Origin: Natrialba aegyptia DSM 13077
GTDB lineage: Archaea > Halobacteriota > Halobacteria > Halobacteriales > Natrialbaceae
Length of the DNA: 53,354 nucleotides
NCBI RefSeq assembly: GCF_000337535.1
Contig: NZ_AOIP01000045.1
Location: 1-53,354, forward strand
Direction of reading: 5' to 3'
Made by a program: the position numbers and the translations under genes. Position 1 is the stretch's first letter. Each line of letters begins with the position of its first letter. Under the pieces are notes generated by a model. It saw only the letters and a program-made list of their open reading frames with translations. It was not told where the DNA came from and searched no databases. Shown here piece by piece: positions 8,732 to 16,284 of this stretch.

Positions 8732-11641
8732 ATGAGTATCGAATTCGACCCCGGAGACCGCATTAGACTCAACGGCGATCCAGCGGAGGTCATCCGTACG
8801 TACGAGGTCGGAAACCTCCCGTACCTCCGTGTCTACGTTGAGAGTGATGGTGCGAAGACGGTCTGTCTCGACCACGTCTCCGTCGAGCCAAGCAGTGATG
8901 CACTCGATACCCTCGACGATCAGGTGACAGACCTCCACCCCCGACACGAAGCAGTCTCATCAGAGTGGTTCGATCTCCGGACCGAGGCGCTCCAGCTCAA
9001 GATGGCCCACGAGCAGGGGCAGCTCCTGAGCATCTCGAACTCGCTCGTCCGTCTCGAACCCTACCAGCTTGCCTGTGTGAATCAGGTGATGCAGAAGCTC
9101 CGCCAACGAGCACTCATCGCCGACGACGTCGGTCTCGGGAAGACCATCGAAGCAGGCCTCATCCTCAAAGAACTCGAAGCCCGAAATCGAGCCAACAGCG
9201 TCCTCTTCCTCGTTCCCGCACACCTCCAGAAGAAGTGGATTCGGGATATGGAGCGCTTCTTCGACATCAACCTCACCGTGGCAGACCGCCAGTGGGTCGA
9301 CGCCGAGCGTCGACGACTCGGCGAGGAGGCGAACATCTGGGACCAGGAAGGTCTCCGTCTGGTCACCAGCATGGCGTTCCTCCGTCAAGACGAGTTCCAG
9401 TCCGAGATTGAGGGTGCCTTCTGGGATGTCGCCGTCATCGACGAAGCGCACAAGGCTAGCAAGCGGGGCGAGTCCCCCAGCAAAACCTCGCTTATGGCCG
9501 AACGTGTCGCCAATCACTGTGAATCCCTGCTGTTGCTAAGTGCGACACCTCACGACGGCAAGGGGGAGGCGTTCCGATCCCTCATCAGCTATATCGACCC
9601 GTTCCTCGTCGCCGAGGACCAAGACCTCACACGGGAGACGGTGAACCGCGTCATGATTCGGCGCGGGAAGGAGACCATTTACGACGACAACGGCGAGCGC
9701 ATCTTCCCCGAGCGAGATGTCCAGACGGCCACCGTCTCGATGTCGCCCGCAGAGGAGCAACTGTACGAGCGCGTGACCGAGTACGTCCGCGAGGTCTACA
9801 ATCGATCTGACCAATTGAACGAGCCCGCTGTCGGCTTCGCGATGGCCCTCATGCAAAAGCGGCTCGTGAGCAGCGTGGGAGCCATTCGAGAGACGCTCCG
9901 GCGTCGCCTTCACGGGCTGCTCGAACCCGACGAGCGGAGTCTCTCGACCGATGCAACGGCCTATCTCGAAGGCGAGGACCTGGAAGACTCTGACCGTGAA
10001 CAGGCGGAGCAGGAACTCGAACGCCTCACGGTCGCCCAGGGTGATGAGGCACTCCAAAAAGAGATCGACACCTTGCAGGAGCTCGTCGCCATGGCTGAGG
10101 ACCTCCCAGTCGACACCAAGGCCCGGAAGGTCAAACGCTACATCGAGCAGCTCTTCGAGGAGCATCCGGACGAGAAGCTTATCTTGTTCACTGAGTACCG
10201 CGATACGTTGGACTATCTCCTCAATCTCTTCGCCGACGAACCGTGGGCAGACGAGATTCTGACCATCCACGGGGACGTGAGCAAAGACGACCGAGCCCAG
10301 ATCGAAGACGAGTTCAACTACGGGAAGTCGCGATTACTGATGGCGACCGATGCGGCCAGTGAGGGGATCGACCTCCAGCACAGCTGCCACATTATGGTCA
10401 ACTACGAACTCCCGTGGAATCCGAACCGCCTCGAACAGCGTATCGGTCGGATCCATCGCTACGGCCAGGACAAGGAGGTAAAGGTGTGGAACTTCCAGTT
10501 CGATGGCACTCGGGAATCCGAGATTTTCGAGCTACTCCAGGACAAGGTCGAGGAGATCCGGTCGAAAGTCGGTGCGACGGCAGACGTCCTCGGGATGCTG
10601 GACGACGTCAATATCGACTCCCTCTTGATGAAATCCGTCCAGAACCAGGAACCAGCCTCAGCTACAAAAGAGGAACTCGAGGAGTTGATGGAAGAGCGTG
10701 AACAGACACTCCTCGAGTGGTACGAACGGAGCCTCATCGACTGCAGTACGTTCGACGCCGAGAGTCGACAGGAGATTCAGTCGATCGTCGACGACTCAGA
10801 GGACGTCTTCGGAAGTGAACAGGAGATCCGGGAGTTCTTTACCCGAGCTATCGAGGCGTTCGAGGGGTCAGTCGAGAAACGTGGAAACCAGTTGTACGAG
10901 GCAGAAGTCCCACCAGAAGTGACTGACAGCGGTCAGCCTGAGACGATGGGCCCGTTCACCTTCAGTCGTGATTTCGCCATCGATCACGACGGAATCGAGT
11001 ACCTCTCCCCGGATGCGGATGTTCTGCAGGCCCTCCGTGATTTAGTTCTCCAGCAGGAACAGCACGCGGGGAAGGCCGGAATGAAGCTGCTGCCGTTCGT
11101 CGACCAACCCGGCGTCACATTCGTCTACAAAGTCGCCTTCGAAGATGCAACCGGCAAGACGATTCGCGAGCAACTCATTCCCGTCTACGTCGACCTCGCT
11201 GGACTCGACGCCCAGCGATCGCTCGGCCAGCGTGTCCTCGATACAGATACGATCCACGCTCGTCCTGATGGGAGTACAGTCTCTCGGTTGCTCAAGCAAC
11301 GTGATGAACTCGAAGACGCCGCGGAGAGGTACATCAGTAGTATGGTCGCCGACATCCGTGATGACTTACTCGAAGCCCGCCAGCGGGACGTCCAGCAGGA
11401 ACTGTCTGACTTGGAAGCCTACGAGCAAGCAGAGCGAGATCGGATTCAGTCGTTTATCGATTCGTACGAACAAAAAGCGACAACGGGATCGGATATGCGC
11501 ATCGCGATTCGTAACCAGAAACAACGTCTTGAGCAGTTAGAAACCCGGATCGAGTCCCGAAAGGCAGAGCTACGGAAGCGAGAACGGGTCATCTCTCTAG
11601 CGCCAGATATTGAGGCGTACTGTCTGACTCTTCCAGTCTAG
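8732..11641 (+). CDS. SNF2-family helicase, DrmD-like (DISARM defence)
   Basis: This is a 969-residue SF2 helicase. The first lobe has LEPYQLACV (108-116), Walker A DDVGLGKT (131-138), DEAH (237-240) and LLSATPHDGKG (268-278). The second lobe has LFTEYRDTLDYLL, TDAASEGIDLQ and motif VI QRIGRIHRYGQ (569-579). The C-terminal third is rich in coiled coil (about 890-960). Such ATPases translocate on DNA. Together with a PglX-like methylase they form the class 1 DISARM pair DrmD-DrmMI. The DISARM genes drmA, drmB and drmC are not in the window. The gene itself is intact. An alternative is a stand-alone methylase-helicase system. Confidence 0.8.
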   Translation: MSIEFDPGDRIRLNGDPAEVIRTYEVGNLPYLRVYVESDGAKTVCLDHVSVEPSSDALDTLDDQVTDLHPRHEAVSSEWFDLRTEALQLKMAHEQGQLLSISNSLVRLEPYQLACVNQVMQKLRQRALIADDVGLGKTIEAGLILKELEARNRANSVLFLVPAHLQKKWIRDMERFFDINLTVADRQWVDAERRRLGEEANIWDQEGLRLVTSMAFLRQDEFQSEIEGAFWDVAVIDEAHKASKRGESPSKTSLMAERVANHCESLLLLSATPHDGKGEAFRSLISYIDPFLVAEDQDLTRETVNRVMIRRGKETIYDDNGERIFPERDVQTATVSMSPAEEQLYERVTEYVREVYNRSDQLNEPAVGFAMALMQKRLVSSVGAIRETLRRRLHGLLEPDERSLSTDATAYLEGEDLEDSDREQAEQELERLTVAQGDEALQKEIDTLQELVAMAEDLPVDTKARKVKRYIEQLFEEHPDEKLILFTEYRDTLDYLLNLFADEPWADEILTIHGDVSKDDRAQIEDEFNYGKSRLLMATDAASEGIDLQHSCHIMVNYELPWNPNRLEQRIGRIHRYGQDKEVKVWNFQFDGTRESEIFELLQDKVEEIRSKVGATADVLGMLDDVNIDSLLMKSVQNQEPASATKEELEELMEEREQTLLEWYERSLIDCSTFDAESRQEIQSIVDDSEDVFGSEQEIREFFTRAIEAFEGSVEKRGNQLYEAEVPPEVTDSGQPETMGPFTFSRDFAIDHDGIEYLSPDADVLQALRDLVLQQEQHAGKAGMKLLPFVDQPGVTFVYKVAFEDATGKTIREQLIPVYVDLAGLDAQRSLGQRVLDTDTIHARPDGSTVSRLLKQRDELEDAAERYISSMVADIRDDLLEARQRDVQQELSDLEAYEQAERDRIQSFIDSYEQKATTGSDMRIAIRNQKQRLEQLETRIESRKAELRKRERVISLAPDIEAYCLTLPV

Positions 11642-11646
11642 GGAGA

Positions 11647-11793
11647 ATGATGGCACATTGGATCCAATCCCTCCTTCGCACGGAAAACCAAGACCAATCT
11701 TTAGACGAGTTTGATATCTACGTTTTACTCCACGATCTGATCGACTCCGGCCTGTTTCCCGAGGTATCCTGGGTTTCGTCGAGCTGGCGTTAG
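11647..11793 (+). CDS. Possible 48-residue protein after the helicase
   Basis: An ATG six bases after the helicase stop opens a short frame beginning MMAHWIQSLLRTENQDQ, followed by SLDEFDIYVLLHDLIDS and ending in WR. The composition is acidic and haloarchaeal-like, and GGGAGA precedes the start. No family is recognised. It may be the cut remnant of a longer downstream gene or an extra small member of the defence operon. Confidence 0.3.
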   Translation: MMAHWIQSLLRTENQDQSLDEFDIYVLLHDLIDSGLFPEVSWVSSSWR

Positions 11794-12316
11794 ACGTCTT
11801 GATCGCTGGTACTAACGCAGGCATAGATCGCTGCTCGAGTCACAACCTTCTAGATAAACTGAGTAGGTTACAAAGAAGGTGGTTTTGGATAACTATTAGG
11901 AAGAAGTTCCCTTCTGAATATCCACCTTCGAGCTTGTCTCTCGAGATCCGGTAGTCGTTACGTAGGTATGCGCAAGTACCTTTTCTCGTCGGGTTCGCTC
12001 GCGCAGCTCGCTCACCGCTCTCTGCTCACGGGCGCGAAGCGCCCGTTCGCATGGTCAGCGAGACCTCCGGTCCCACTCGACTCCAAAAATCTATGCTAAA
12101 AAGGCCGCTCGCTCCCGATGATCGCTCGCGGGTGCAACGCTCGGGACTCGACCGCAGCGGCAACTGCTTCCCCTATACATAACAGGTAATTCACTGGTTA
12201 TGGATGTGAAAAAATTAGCAGAGGGAGTAGAGGGTATACTCGCTGAGGTCTCTGTACTGCTATAACGCACGCACGTGGTGTTGATCGCCCCTCGAGAGGG
12301 GTGGAGGGTTTTACAG
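11794..12316. other. Gene-free stretch between the defence locus and the plasmid-type genes
   Basis: No convincing gene is seen. Present are a perfect hairpin (ACGGGCGC GAA GCGCCCGT, 12028-12046), an imperfect 25-bp dyad with outer arms CATAAC/GTTATG (12179-12203), and the hairpin motif listed next. The junction in GC content near 11900-12000 fits a boundary between two accessory modules. Confidence 0.5.
12271..12305 (+). promoter_or_regulatory. 30-bp hairpin motif, copy 1
   Basis: GTGGTGTTG, then TCG, then CCCCT CGAG AGGGG, then TGG. Close copies lie at 14045-14076 (before the ArdC-like gene) and 43655-43684 (before a zinc-ribbon gene). The pairing stem is kept although its bases vary, which points to a structure rather than a plain binding word. 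It sits 12-45 bp before the first ATG here. Confidence 0.6.
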
Positions 12317-12370
12317 ATGGCAATGCACTCAGAGACGACAGTACAGACGGAGAACGGTGGCGGCAACTGA
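12317..12370 (+). CDS. 17-residue leader-like ORF
   Basis: MAMHSETTVQTENGGGN starts 12 bp after the hairpin motif, and its TGA overlaps the ATG of the next ORF (TGATG). The start at ATG 12317 is preferred over a longer GTG frame from 12301, because that GTG lies inside the conserved hairpin motif. It may be a coupling or leader peptide. Coding status is uncertain. Confidence 0.35.
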   Translation: MAMHSETTVQTENGGGN

Positions 12371-12492
12371 TGTTCGAAACTCTTCCTCCCGGCGTTCGCC
12401 CGGAAGACTGCGAGCCCGACGACCCTGAACCACCCGTTGATCCGGATCGCCACTACGAGGCCCGCATCGAACAGGAAATGGAGGATCACTAA
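12370..12492 (+). CDS. Small acidic hypothetical protein (40 residues)
   Basis: It begins MFETLPPGVRPEDCEPDDPE and ends EARIEQEMEDH. It is highly acidic, with proline-rich DDPEPPVDPD in the middle, as in small haloarchaeal plasmid proteins. It is coupled at both ends: its ATG overlaps the stop of the 17-residue ORF, and its TAA overlaps the next ATG (TAATG). No function is recognised. Confidence 0.5.
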   Translation: MFETLPPGVRPEDCEPDDPEPPVDPDRHYEARIEQEMEDH

Positions 12493-12842
12493 TGGGCGCT
12501 GTTTCCTTCGAGGCGCTCGCGTTCGGCAAGACTGCCGACGACGCGTTCAGAAACGCCGTCGAGGACGCAAAACACATGCACGGCCACGGCGGGTACACGG
12601 GGACGATCGTCGAGAAATCCTCATTCGAAGTGATCCCCAAGCGAGAGCATCACGGAAAGCAGAAGCGTCGATACGCACACCAGCTGATCGAGGACGGAGA
12701 TGAACGGATCCAACGCAAGCGAGGTCCTGCTGGTGCGATCAACTGCTCAGGGACGAACGCCGCCATCCGTTACCGCAAACAGCACGAGCTGGAAGGCAAA
12801 CACGGCGACGTCCGGCTCTTCTTCGGCTGGGTCGCCCACTGA
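12492..12842 (+). CDS. Hypothetical haloarchaeal mobile-element protein (116 residues)
   Basis: It begins MGAVSFEALAFGKTADDAF and contains HMHGHGGYTGTIVEK (36-50), RYAHQLIEDGDERIQRKRGP and AINCSGTNAAIRY, ending VRLFFGWVAH. The mixture of His/Gly-rich and basic segments is unusual for an acidic proteome and may indicate nucleic-acid binding. It is the third gene of a tightly overlapping set governed by the hairpin motif. I know similar proteins only as hypotheticals in haloarchaeal accessory DNA. Confidence 0.65.
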   Translation: MGAVSFEALAFGKTADDAFRNAVEDAKHMHGHGGYTGTIVEKSSFEVIPKREHHGKQKRRYAHQLIEDGDERIQRKRGPAGAINCSGTNAAIRYRKQHELEGKHGDVRLFFGWVAH

Positions 12843-12923
12843 CTCAGCCCTCACATGACTCGTGTTGTTCGCTCTCCTGAGCCGTGAGAAAGTCGAAGCA
12901 AGAGAAGCATCATTCTACTCGTA

Positions 12924-12965
12924 GTTACCCCACGGTTGTGGCCCCTATTCCGGACGTGGGGTAAT
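12924..12965. promoter_or_regulatory. 11-20-11 inverted repeat, operator-like (copy 1)
   Basis: GTTACCCCACG (12924-12934) and CGTGGGGTAAT (12955-12965) are inverted arms separated by exactly 20 bp. The same arms with the same 20-bp spacer occur at 24522-24563. It lies 37 bp before the ATG of the next gene. It fits a regulator contacting two half-sites three helical turns apart, or an RNA hairpin. Confidence 0.65.
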
Positions 12966-13002
12966 TGAGCAACAGCTCACTGCGCCTTCTGAAGTCCATT
13001 CT

Positions 13003-14010
13003 ATGTCACGATCCGCACACCCGATACCGATCAGTGCCGACAGTGCCGCCGAGATTCGAGCCGCTCGGCAGGCTGACTACGTCGCGTTTCTCCACCGCGT
13101 CCCGTTCGCGATTGATGCGCTCAACCTCGGCTACCTGCCCGGATTCCGCGAAGATTGTACCTACCAGCAGGGTCAGTACGAGACGCTCGAGTTGCCAGTC
13201 GGGATGCTCGACAACGACTTTCGCAATCCCGACCTCGAGCGATACATCGAGTGCTTCAGAGAGTACGAGCCTCGCGTTGGCGTCCTCGGTGACGCCTACT
13301 CCGTCGACGAGGCCTGCGAGTATGTTCGGGCTGCACGCGACCTTCAGGCGAGTTACCCTGAATCGGAGCTTGTGATCGTACCGAAGTGCCGCGAGGCGAT
13401 CGACGCGATCCCTGAAGACCTCGTGCTCGGCTACCCGCGTGGGTACTCCGATCAGCTTGCACACGAGTTCTCGGATCCGGCAGACTGGCGTGGACGACGA
13501 GTCCACATCCTCGGTGGCAGTCCACGTAAGCAGGTGACCGCGATCGAGCAGCTCACTCGGCCGACGCTTTCCGGCGATCCACCGGCAAACATCGTCGGGC
13601 TCGATTGGAACGGCTTGCACCGTGGAGCCCAGTTCGGCGAGTTCTGGTCAGCTGACGGCTGGGACGACAGCGGACGTGACGCCGATCACGTCACCGTCCG
13701 AAAGCTAGTGCGCCACAGCCTGGGCCGGATCAAAGCCTTCTGGCAGGCCCAGGGCATTTGGCCGGAGACACAGCTCCACGTCGAGGACGTCGATCTCGAG
13801 TACGAGGGACCAACGCCGAGCGACCTCTCAAGTGCGGCGTGTGCAGCATGTGAAGCGAACGTCTGGACAACTAACCGTGGACCGTTCGTTGCCGAGTACG
13901 ATACTGGCAGGGTCTGTGGGTACTGCTCGTACGACTGTTACTTTGAACATCGGACGCAGAATCGACTCGAGGAGATCGTCGATGAGCGGAGCGTCTTCAT
14001 GCCGGCGTGA
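13003..14010 (+). CDS. DUF6610-like protein with C-terminal zinc-binding Cys
   Basis: This is a 335-residue protein. Residues ~35-215 alternate short strands and helices (VGVLGDAYSVDEA, LVIVPKCREAI, VLGYPRGYSD, VHILGGSPRKQ, NIVGLDWNGLHRGAQFGEFW), reminiscent of a TIM barrel and possibly of queuine/tRNA-guanine transglycosylase-like proteins. The C-terminus has CAACEAN and CGYCSYDCYFEH, which could bind zinc. The DUF6610 label is from memory of similar haloarchaeal proteins, and the enzymatic idea is inference only. It is followed by an ArdC-like anti-restriction gene, so a role in DNA modification or protection during transfer is possible. Confidence 0.7.
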   Translation: MSRSAHPIPISADSAAEIRAARQADYVAFLHRVPFAIDALNLGYLPGFREDCTYQQGQYETLELPVGMLDNDFRNPDLERYIECFREYEPRVGVLGDAYSVDEACEYVRAARDLQASYPESELVIVPKCREAIDAIPEDLVLGYPRGYSDQLAHEFSDPADWRGRRVHILGGSPRKQVTAIEQLTRPTLSGDPPANIVGLDWNGLHRGAQFGEFWSADGWDDSGRDADHVTVRKLVRHSLGRIKAFWQAQGIWPETQLHVEDVDLEYEGPTPSDLSSAACAACEANVWTTNRGPFVAEYDTGRVCGYCSYDCYFEHRTQNRLEEIVDERSVFMPA

Positions 14011-14044
14011 GCCGATTTTTCACTCGAAGTCTGGTGTGCGATGA

Positions 14045-14076
14045 GCGTGGTGTTGGTCGTCCCCCTGAGAGGGGTG
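14045..14076 (+). promoter_or_regulatory. 30-bp hairpin motif, copy 2
   Basis: GTGGTGTTGG, TCG, then CCCCT GAG AGGGG and TGAGG. It sits about 45-75 bp before the ATG of the ArdC-like gene and matches the copy at 12271 in sequence and in its pairing arms. Confidence 0.6.
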
Positions 14077-14119
14077 AGGCGCTTTCGAACAGGCGAGAGC
14101 GTCAACACGAGTGATTCCA

Positions 14120-15061
14120 ATGTCTGTGACCACAGAGCGACCAGCTTCGTTCACCGAGACCGAGACGCGCAGCGACGAGATGAACAAGACGATCGAAAGC
14201 TGGGTTAACGACCTTGTCGACCTCGTCGACGAGGCGGCGGCCAGTGAGGAGTTCAAAGCCTGGCTCGATGTGCAGAGTCACTTCCACGACTACTCCTACC
14301 GGAACACGCTCCTGATCAAGCACCAGTATCCCCACGCAACCCGGGTTGCGGGGTACAACACGTGGCGCACCGAGTTCGACCGGCACGTCCAGGAAGGCGA
14401 GAGCGCGATCTGGATCTGGGCTCCAATCATCACGAAACAGTGCCCTGAGTGCGGAAACTCGCCGAGCTACCACGAGAACAGTTCCTGTGAGTACGACGAG
14501 ACGCCATCCGAGAAGTGGTCGAAAGGACTCGTCGGGTTCAAACCCACCGCTGTCTTCGATATCTCACAGACTGAGGGAGAGCCACTTCCACAGCTCGAGA
14601 CTGAGGCATACGGTGACGCCGGTGAGCTGGTGCCAGCCCTCCTCGAGAGTGCAGAGCACCTGGATGTCGACGCACAGATTGTCTCCCCTGAGGAGTGGGA
14701 ATATGGAGAAGCGAAGGGCGTCTGCAAACACCGCAGTCCCATGACGATGCGCCCGCGCGTCGAGGTGAAAGATCGAGACAACCAGGCAGACCTCGCTGGG
14801 ACGTTTATCCACGAGTACGCTCACGCCTTGTTGCACTTCGATATCGATGATCGTGATGAGCGAGCGAAACGCGAAGTCGAAGCGGAAGCTGTGGCCTACA
14901 TCGTCGGGCGCTATTTCGACCTGGATATGAGCGGGTCGGCGTTCTACCTCGCAGCGTGGAGCGGTGACGATCCCGAGGCGGTCGCTGATCGGCTGGATCG
15001 AATTAGCAACACGGCTCAAGAACTGATCGACACGCTCGAACGAGAGCAAGAAGACGGATAA
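14120..15061 (+). CDS. ArdC-like anti-restriction protein with zinc-metallopeptidase domain
   Basis: The ~313-residue protein has an N-terminal ArdC-type ssDNA-binding domain (WLDVQSHFHDYSYRNTLLI, then QYPHATRVAGYNTWR and GESAIWIWAPII). A CPEC...C insert (about 108-123) follows, then a C-terminal gluzincin-like domain with HEYAH at ~231-235 and a second acidic helix EVEAEAVAYIVG at ~252-263. ArdC proteins coat and protect incoming plasmid DNA from host restriction during conjugation. ATG 14120 is preferred over the in-frame GTG 14111 three codons earlier. The location beside the replication and transfer modules of a mobile element fits this role. Confidence 0.85.
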   Translation: MSVTTERPASFTETETRSDEMNKTIESWVNDLVDLVDEAAASEEFKAWLDVQSHFHDYSYRNTLLIKHQYPHATRVAGYNTWRTEFDRHVQEGESAIWIWAPIITKQCPECGNSPSYHENSSCEYDETPSEKWSKGLVGFKPTAVFDISQTEGEPLPQLETEAYGDAGELVPALLESAEHLDVDAQIVSPEEWEYGEAKGVCKHRSPMTMRPRVEVKDRDNQADLAGTFIHEYAHALLHFDIDDRDERAKREVEAEAVAYIVGRYFDLDMSGSAFYLAAWSGDDPEAVADRLDRISNTAQELIDTLEREQEDG

Positions 15062-15254
15062 GCGAGCCAAGGAAACGGCGACTGAGAAGCCACCATATCG
15101 ATACTGGCGAGAATGCCGTCGGTGTGGCATTGCCGTGTGACTGCGAAAGCAATCGGACAAGACGTCGAAACACCCCATGCAGAGACTCGAGGGAGTAGCA
15201 GCCAGTGACCGAACGGTGAGTCTCGCTCCGAGGGTTGGTGAAATCGCCAGTACT

Positions 15255-15290
15255 CATATATAGGTCAAGATAAGAGGCCCAAAAGAGGAG
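15255..15290 (+). promoter_or_regulatory. TATA box and ribosome-binding site before a 34-residue ORF
   Basis: CATATATAG at 15255-15263 is a good archaeal TATA box, about 27 bp before the GAGGAG at 15285-15290. That GAGGAG is 10 nt before ATG 15301. The arrangement argues that translation begins at 15301 rather than only at 15396. Confidence 0.55.
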
Positions 15291-15300
15291 AAAAACCACC

Positions 15301-15405
15301 ATGGTAACCCGAAACCGAATACAGTACTGGGCACGCCGCCGTGGCGTCCTCGACTGGCAGACGGATCCATACACATCCTCAGTGCGTGAGACTCAATGGC
15401 GCTGA
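15301..15405 (+). CDS. Basic 34-residue protein upstream of the PH-domain gene
   Basis: The peptide reads MVTRNRIQYWARRRGVLDWQ, then TDPYTSSVRETQWR. It is strongly basic (eight Arg), the opposite of the host's usual acidic proteins. It has the best ribosome-binding site in this region. Its stop overlaps the ATG of the PH-domain gene by 10 bp, so the two are probably coupled. Function unknown. A small DNA-binding or membrane-surface peptide, or a mere leader, are all possible. Confidence 0.45.
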   Translation: MVTRNRIQYWARRRGVLDWQTDPYTSSVRETQWR

Positions 15406-15956
15406 TACGGCCGCAAGAAAACGTCGAAGACGCAGACTGGCTCCACCTGACGGAAGATGAAAATGTACAGTGGTCCGGACGGCCGTCGCGATTCACGATC
15501 CTGTTCACGATCATCGGTGGCCTCCTGTTCGTACTCGGCGGGATCGTTGGCACACTGATCCTTCTGTCAGTATTCGACGGTCAAGCGCTGCCGGCGTGGG
15601 TTGGGTTCCTCCCGCTCGTACTCACTCTGGTCGGCGCGGGGATCGTCGGAAAGACGTATTTGGAGTGGTTGCGGCTGCTGTACGTGATAACCGACGAAGA
15701 AATCTACGTTAAACACGGGCTTGTCTCCCGCGATGTCACGCAGATCCGCCTCGATCGCGTCCAGAACACTGCGTACGAGCAAACGATCCTCGAGCGGATG
15801 CTCTCGTTTGGCGATGTCCGGATATACACCGCCGGAACGAGTACCGAAGATCTTACGTTCCGAGATGTGCCCGACCCCGAACGGATCAAATCGACGCTGA
15901 CACGGCTACTTAGCGAACAGAGCAGGAGCGGAGAGGCTACTCGGCCTCCAACGTAG
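15396..15956 (+). CDS. Membrane protein with bacterial-type PH domain (bPH2/DUF304-like)
   Basis: The 186-residue protein has two transmembrane segments (about 33-58 and 68-88) followed by a PH-like domain, LLYVITDEEIYVKHGLVSR, with the characteristic VTQIRLDRVQNTAYEQTILERMLSFGDVRIYTAG. This domain type binds membranes or partner proteins on the cytoplasmic face. The same layout (two membrane helices, then YVLTSETLYVR and LPLDRVVDTTFHQSPLGQLL) forms the N-terminus of the VirD4-like protein at 34875, so this stand-alone copy may interact with the transfer machine. Confidence 0.8.
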   Translation: MALIRPQENVEDADWLHLTEDENVQWSGRPSRFTILFTIIGGLLFVLGGIVGTLILLSVFDGQALPAWVGFLPLVLTLVGAGIVGKTYLEWLRLLYVITDEEIYVKHGLVSRDVTQIRLDRVQNTAYEQTILERMLSFGDVRIYTAGTSTEDLTFRDVPDPERIKSTLTRLLSEQSRSGEATRPPT

Positions 15957-16284
15957 GCTGTCTCTTCTTCTTTCGAGGAACACTTCTGACGGCTGGTTTT
16001 CCTTCACTAGCTTCTGTTTCTCACGCTGGATTTGATAACTCACTCGAAACGGCACTGCTAGATTGAGGCTGAACTGAATGGAGTTCTTCGAGGGAAGTAG
16101 GATGCTATTCAAAGAACTCCAGATCGAAGGGGCAGGTTCTTCAGATGTGCCGTTTTTGGATCTCGAAATATAAAGGACCGGTCTATCCAGACGATTAGAT
16201 AGTCTAGGTATCTCCAAACCACCCCCCTGATTCGGAATGAGCTTCAGTGGTTGGGTTCCAAGTAGAGCAGACCCTCCTTCTTGA
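15957..16284. other. Intergenic stretch between two convergent genes
   Basis: No gene is seen. It contains the distal ORB-like repeat at 16222-16243 just after the orc1 stop codon. T-rich runs near 15960-15985 could stop transcription of the PH-domain gene. Confidence 0.4.
16222..16243 (+). repeat. ORB-like origin repeat beyond the orc1 stop
   Basis: ACCCCCCTGATTCGGAATGAG matches the repeats on the other side of the Orc1/Cdc6 gene (17714, 17926, 18001). An extra initiator site here would let Orc1 bind both sides of its own gene. Confidence 0.7.

Noticed and set aside
12301-12492. 63-residue frame from GTG 12301
   Set aside because: The GTG is inside the conserved hairpin motif; the shorter ATG start at 12370, coupled to the preceding ORF, fits better.
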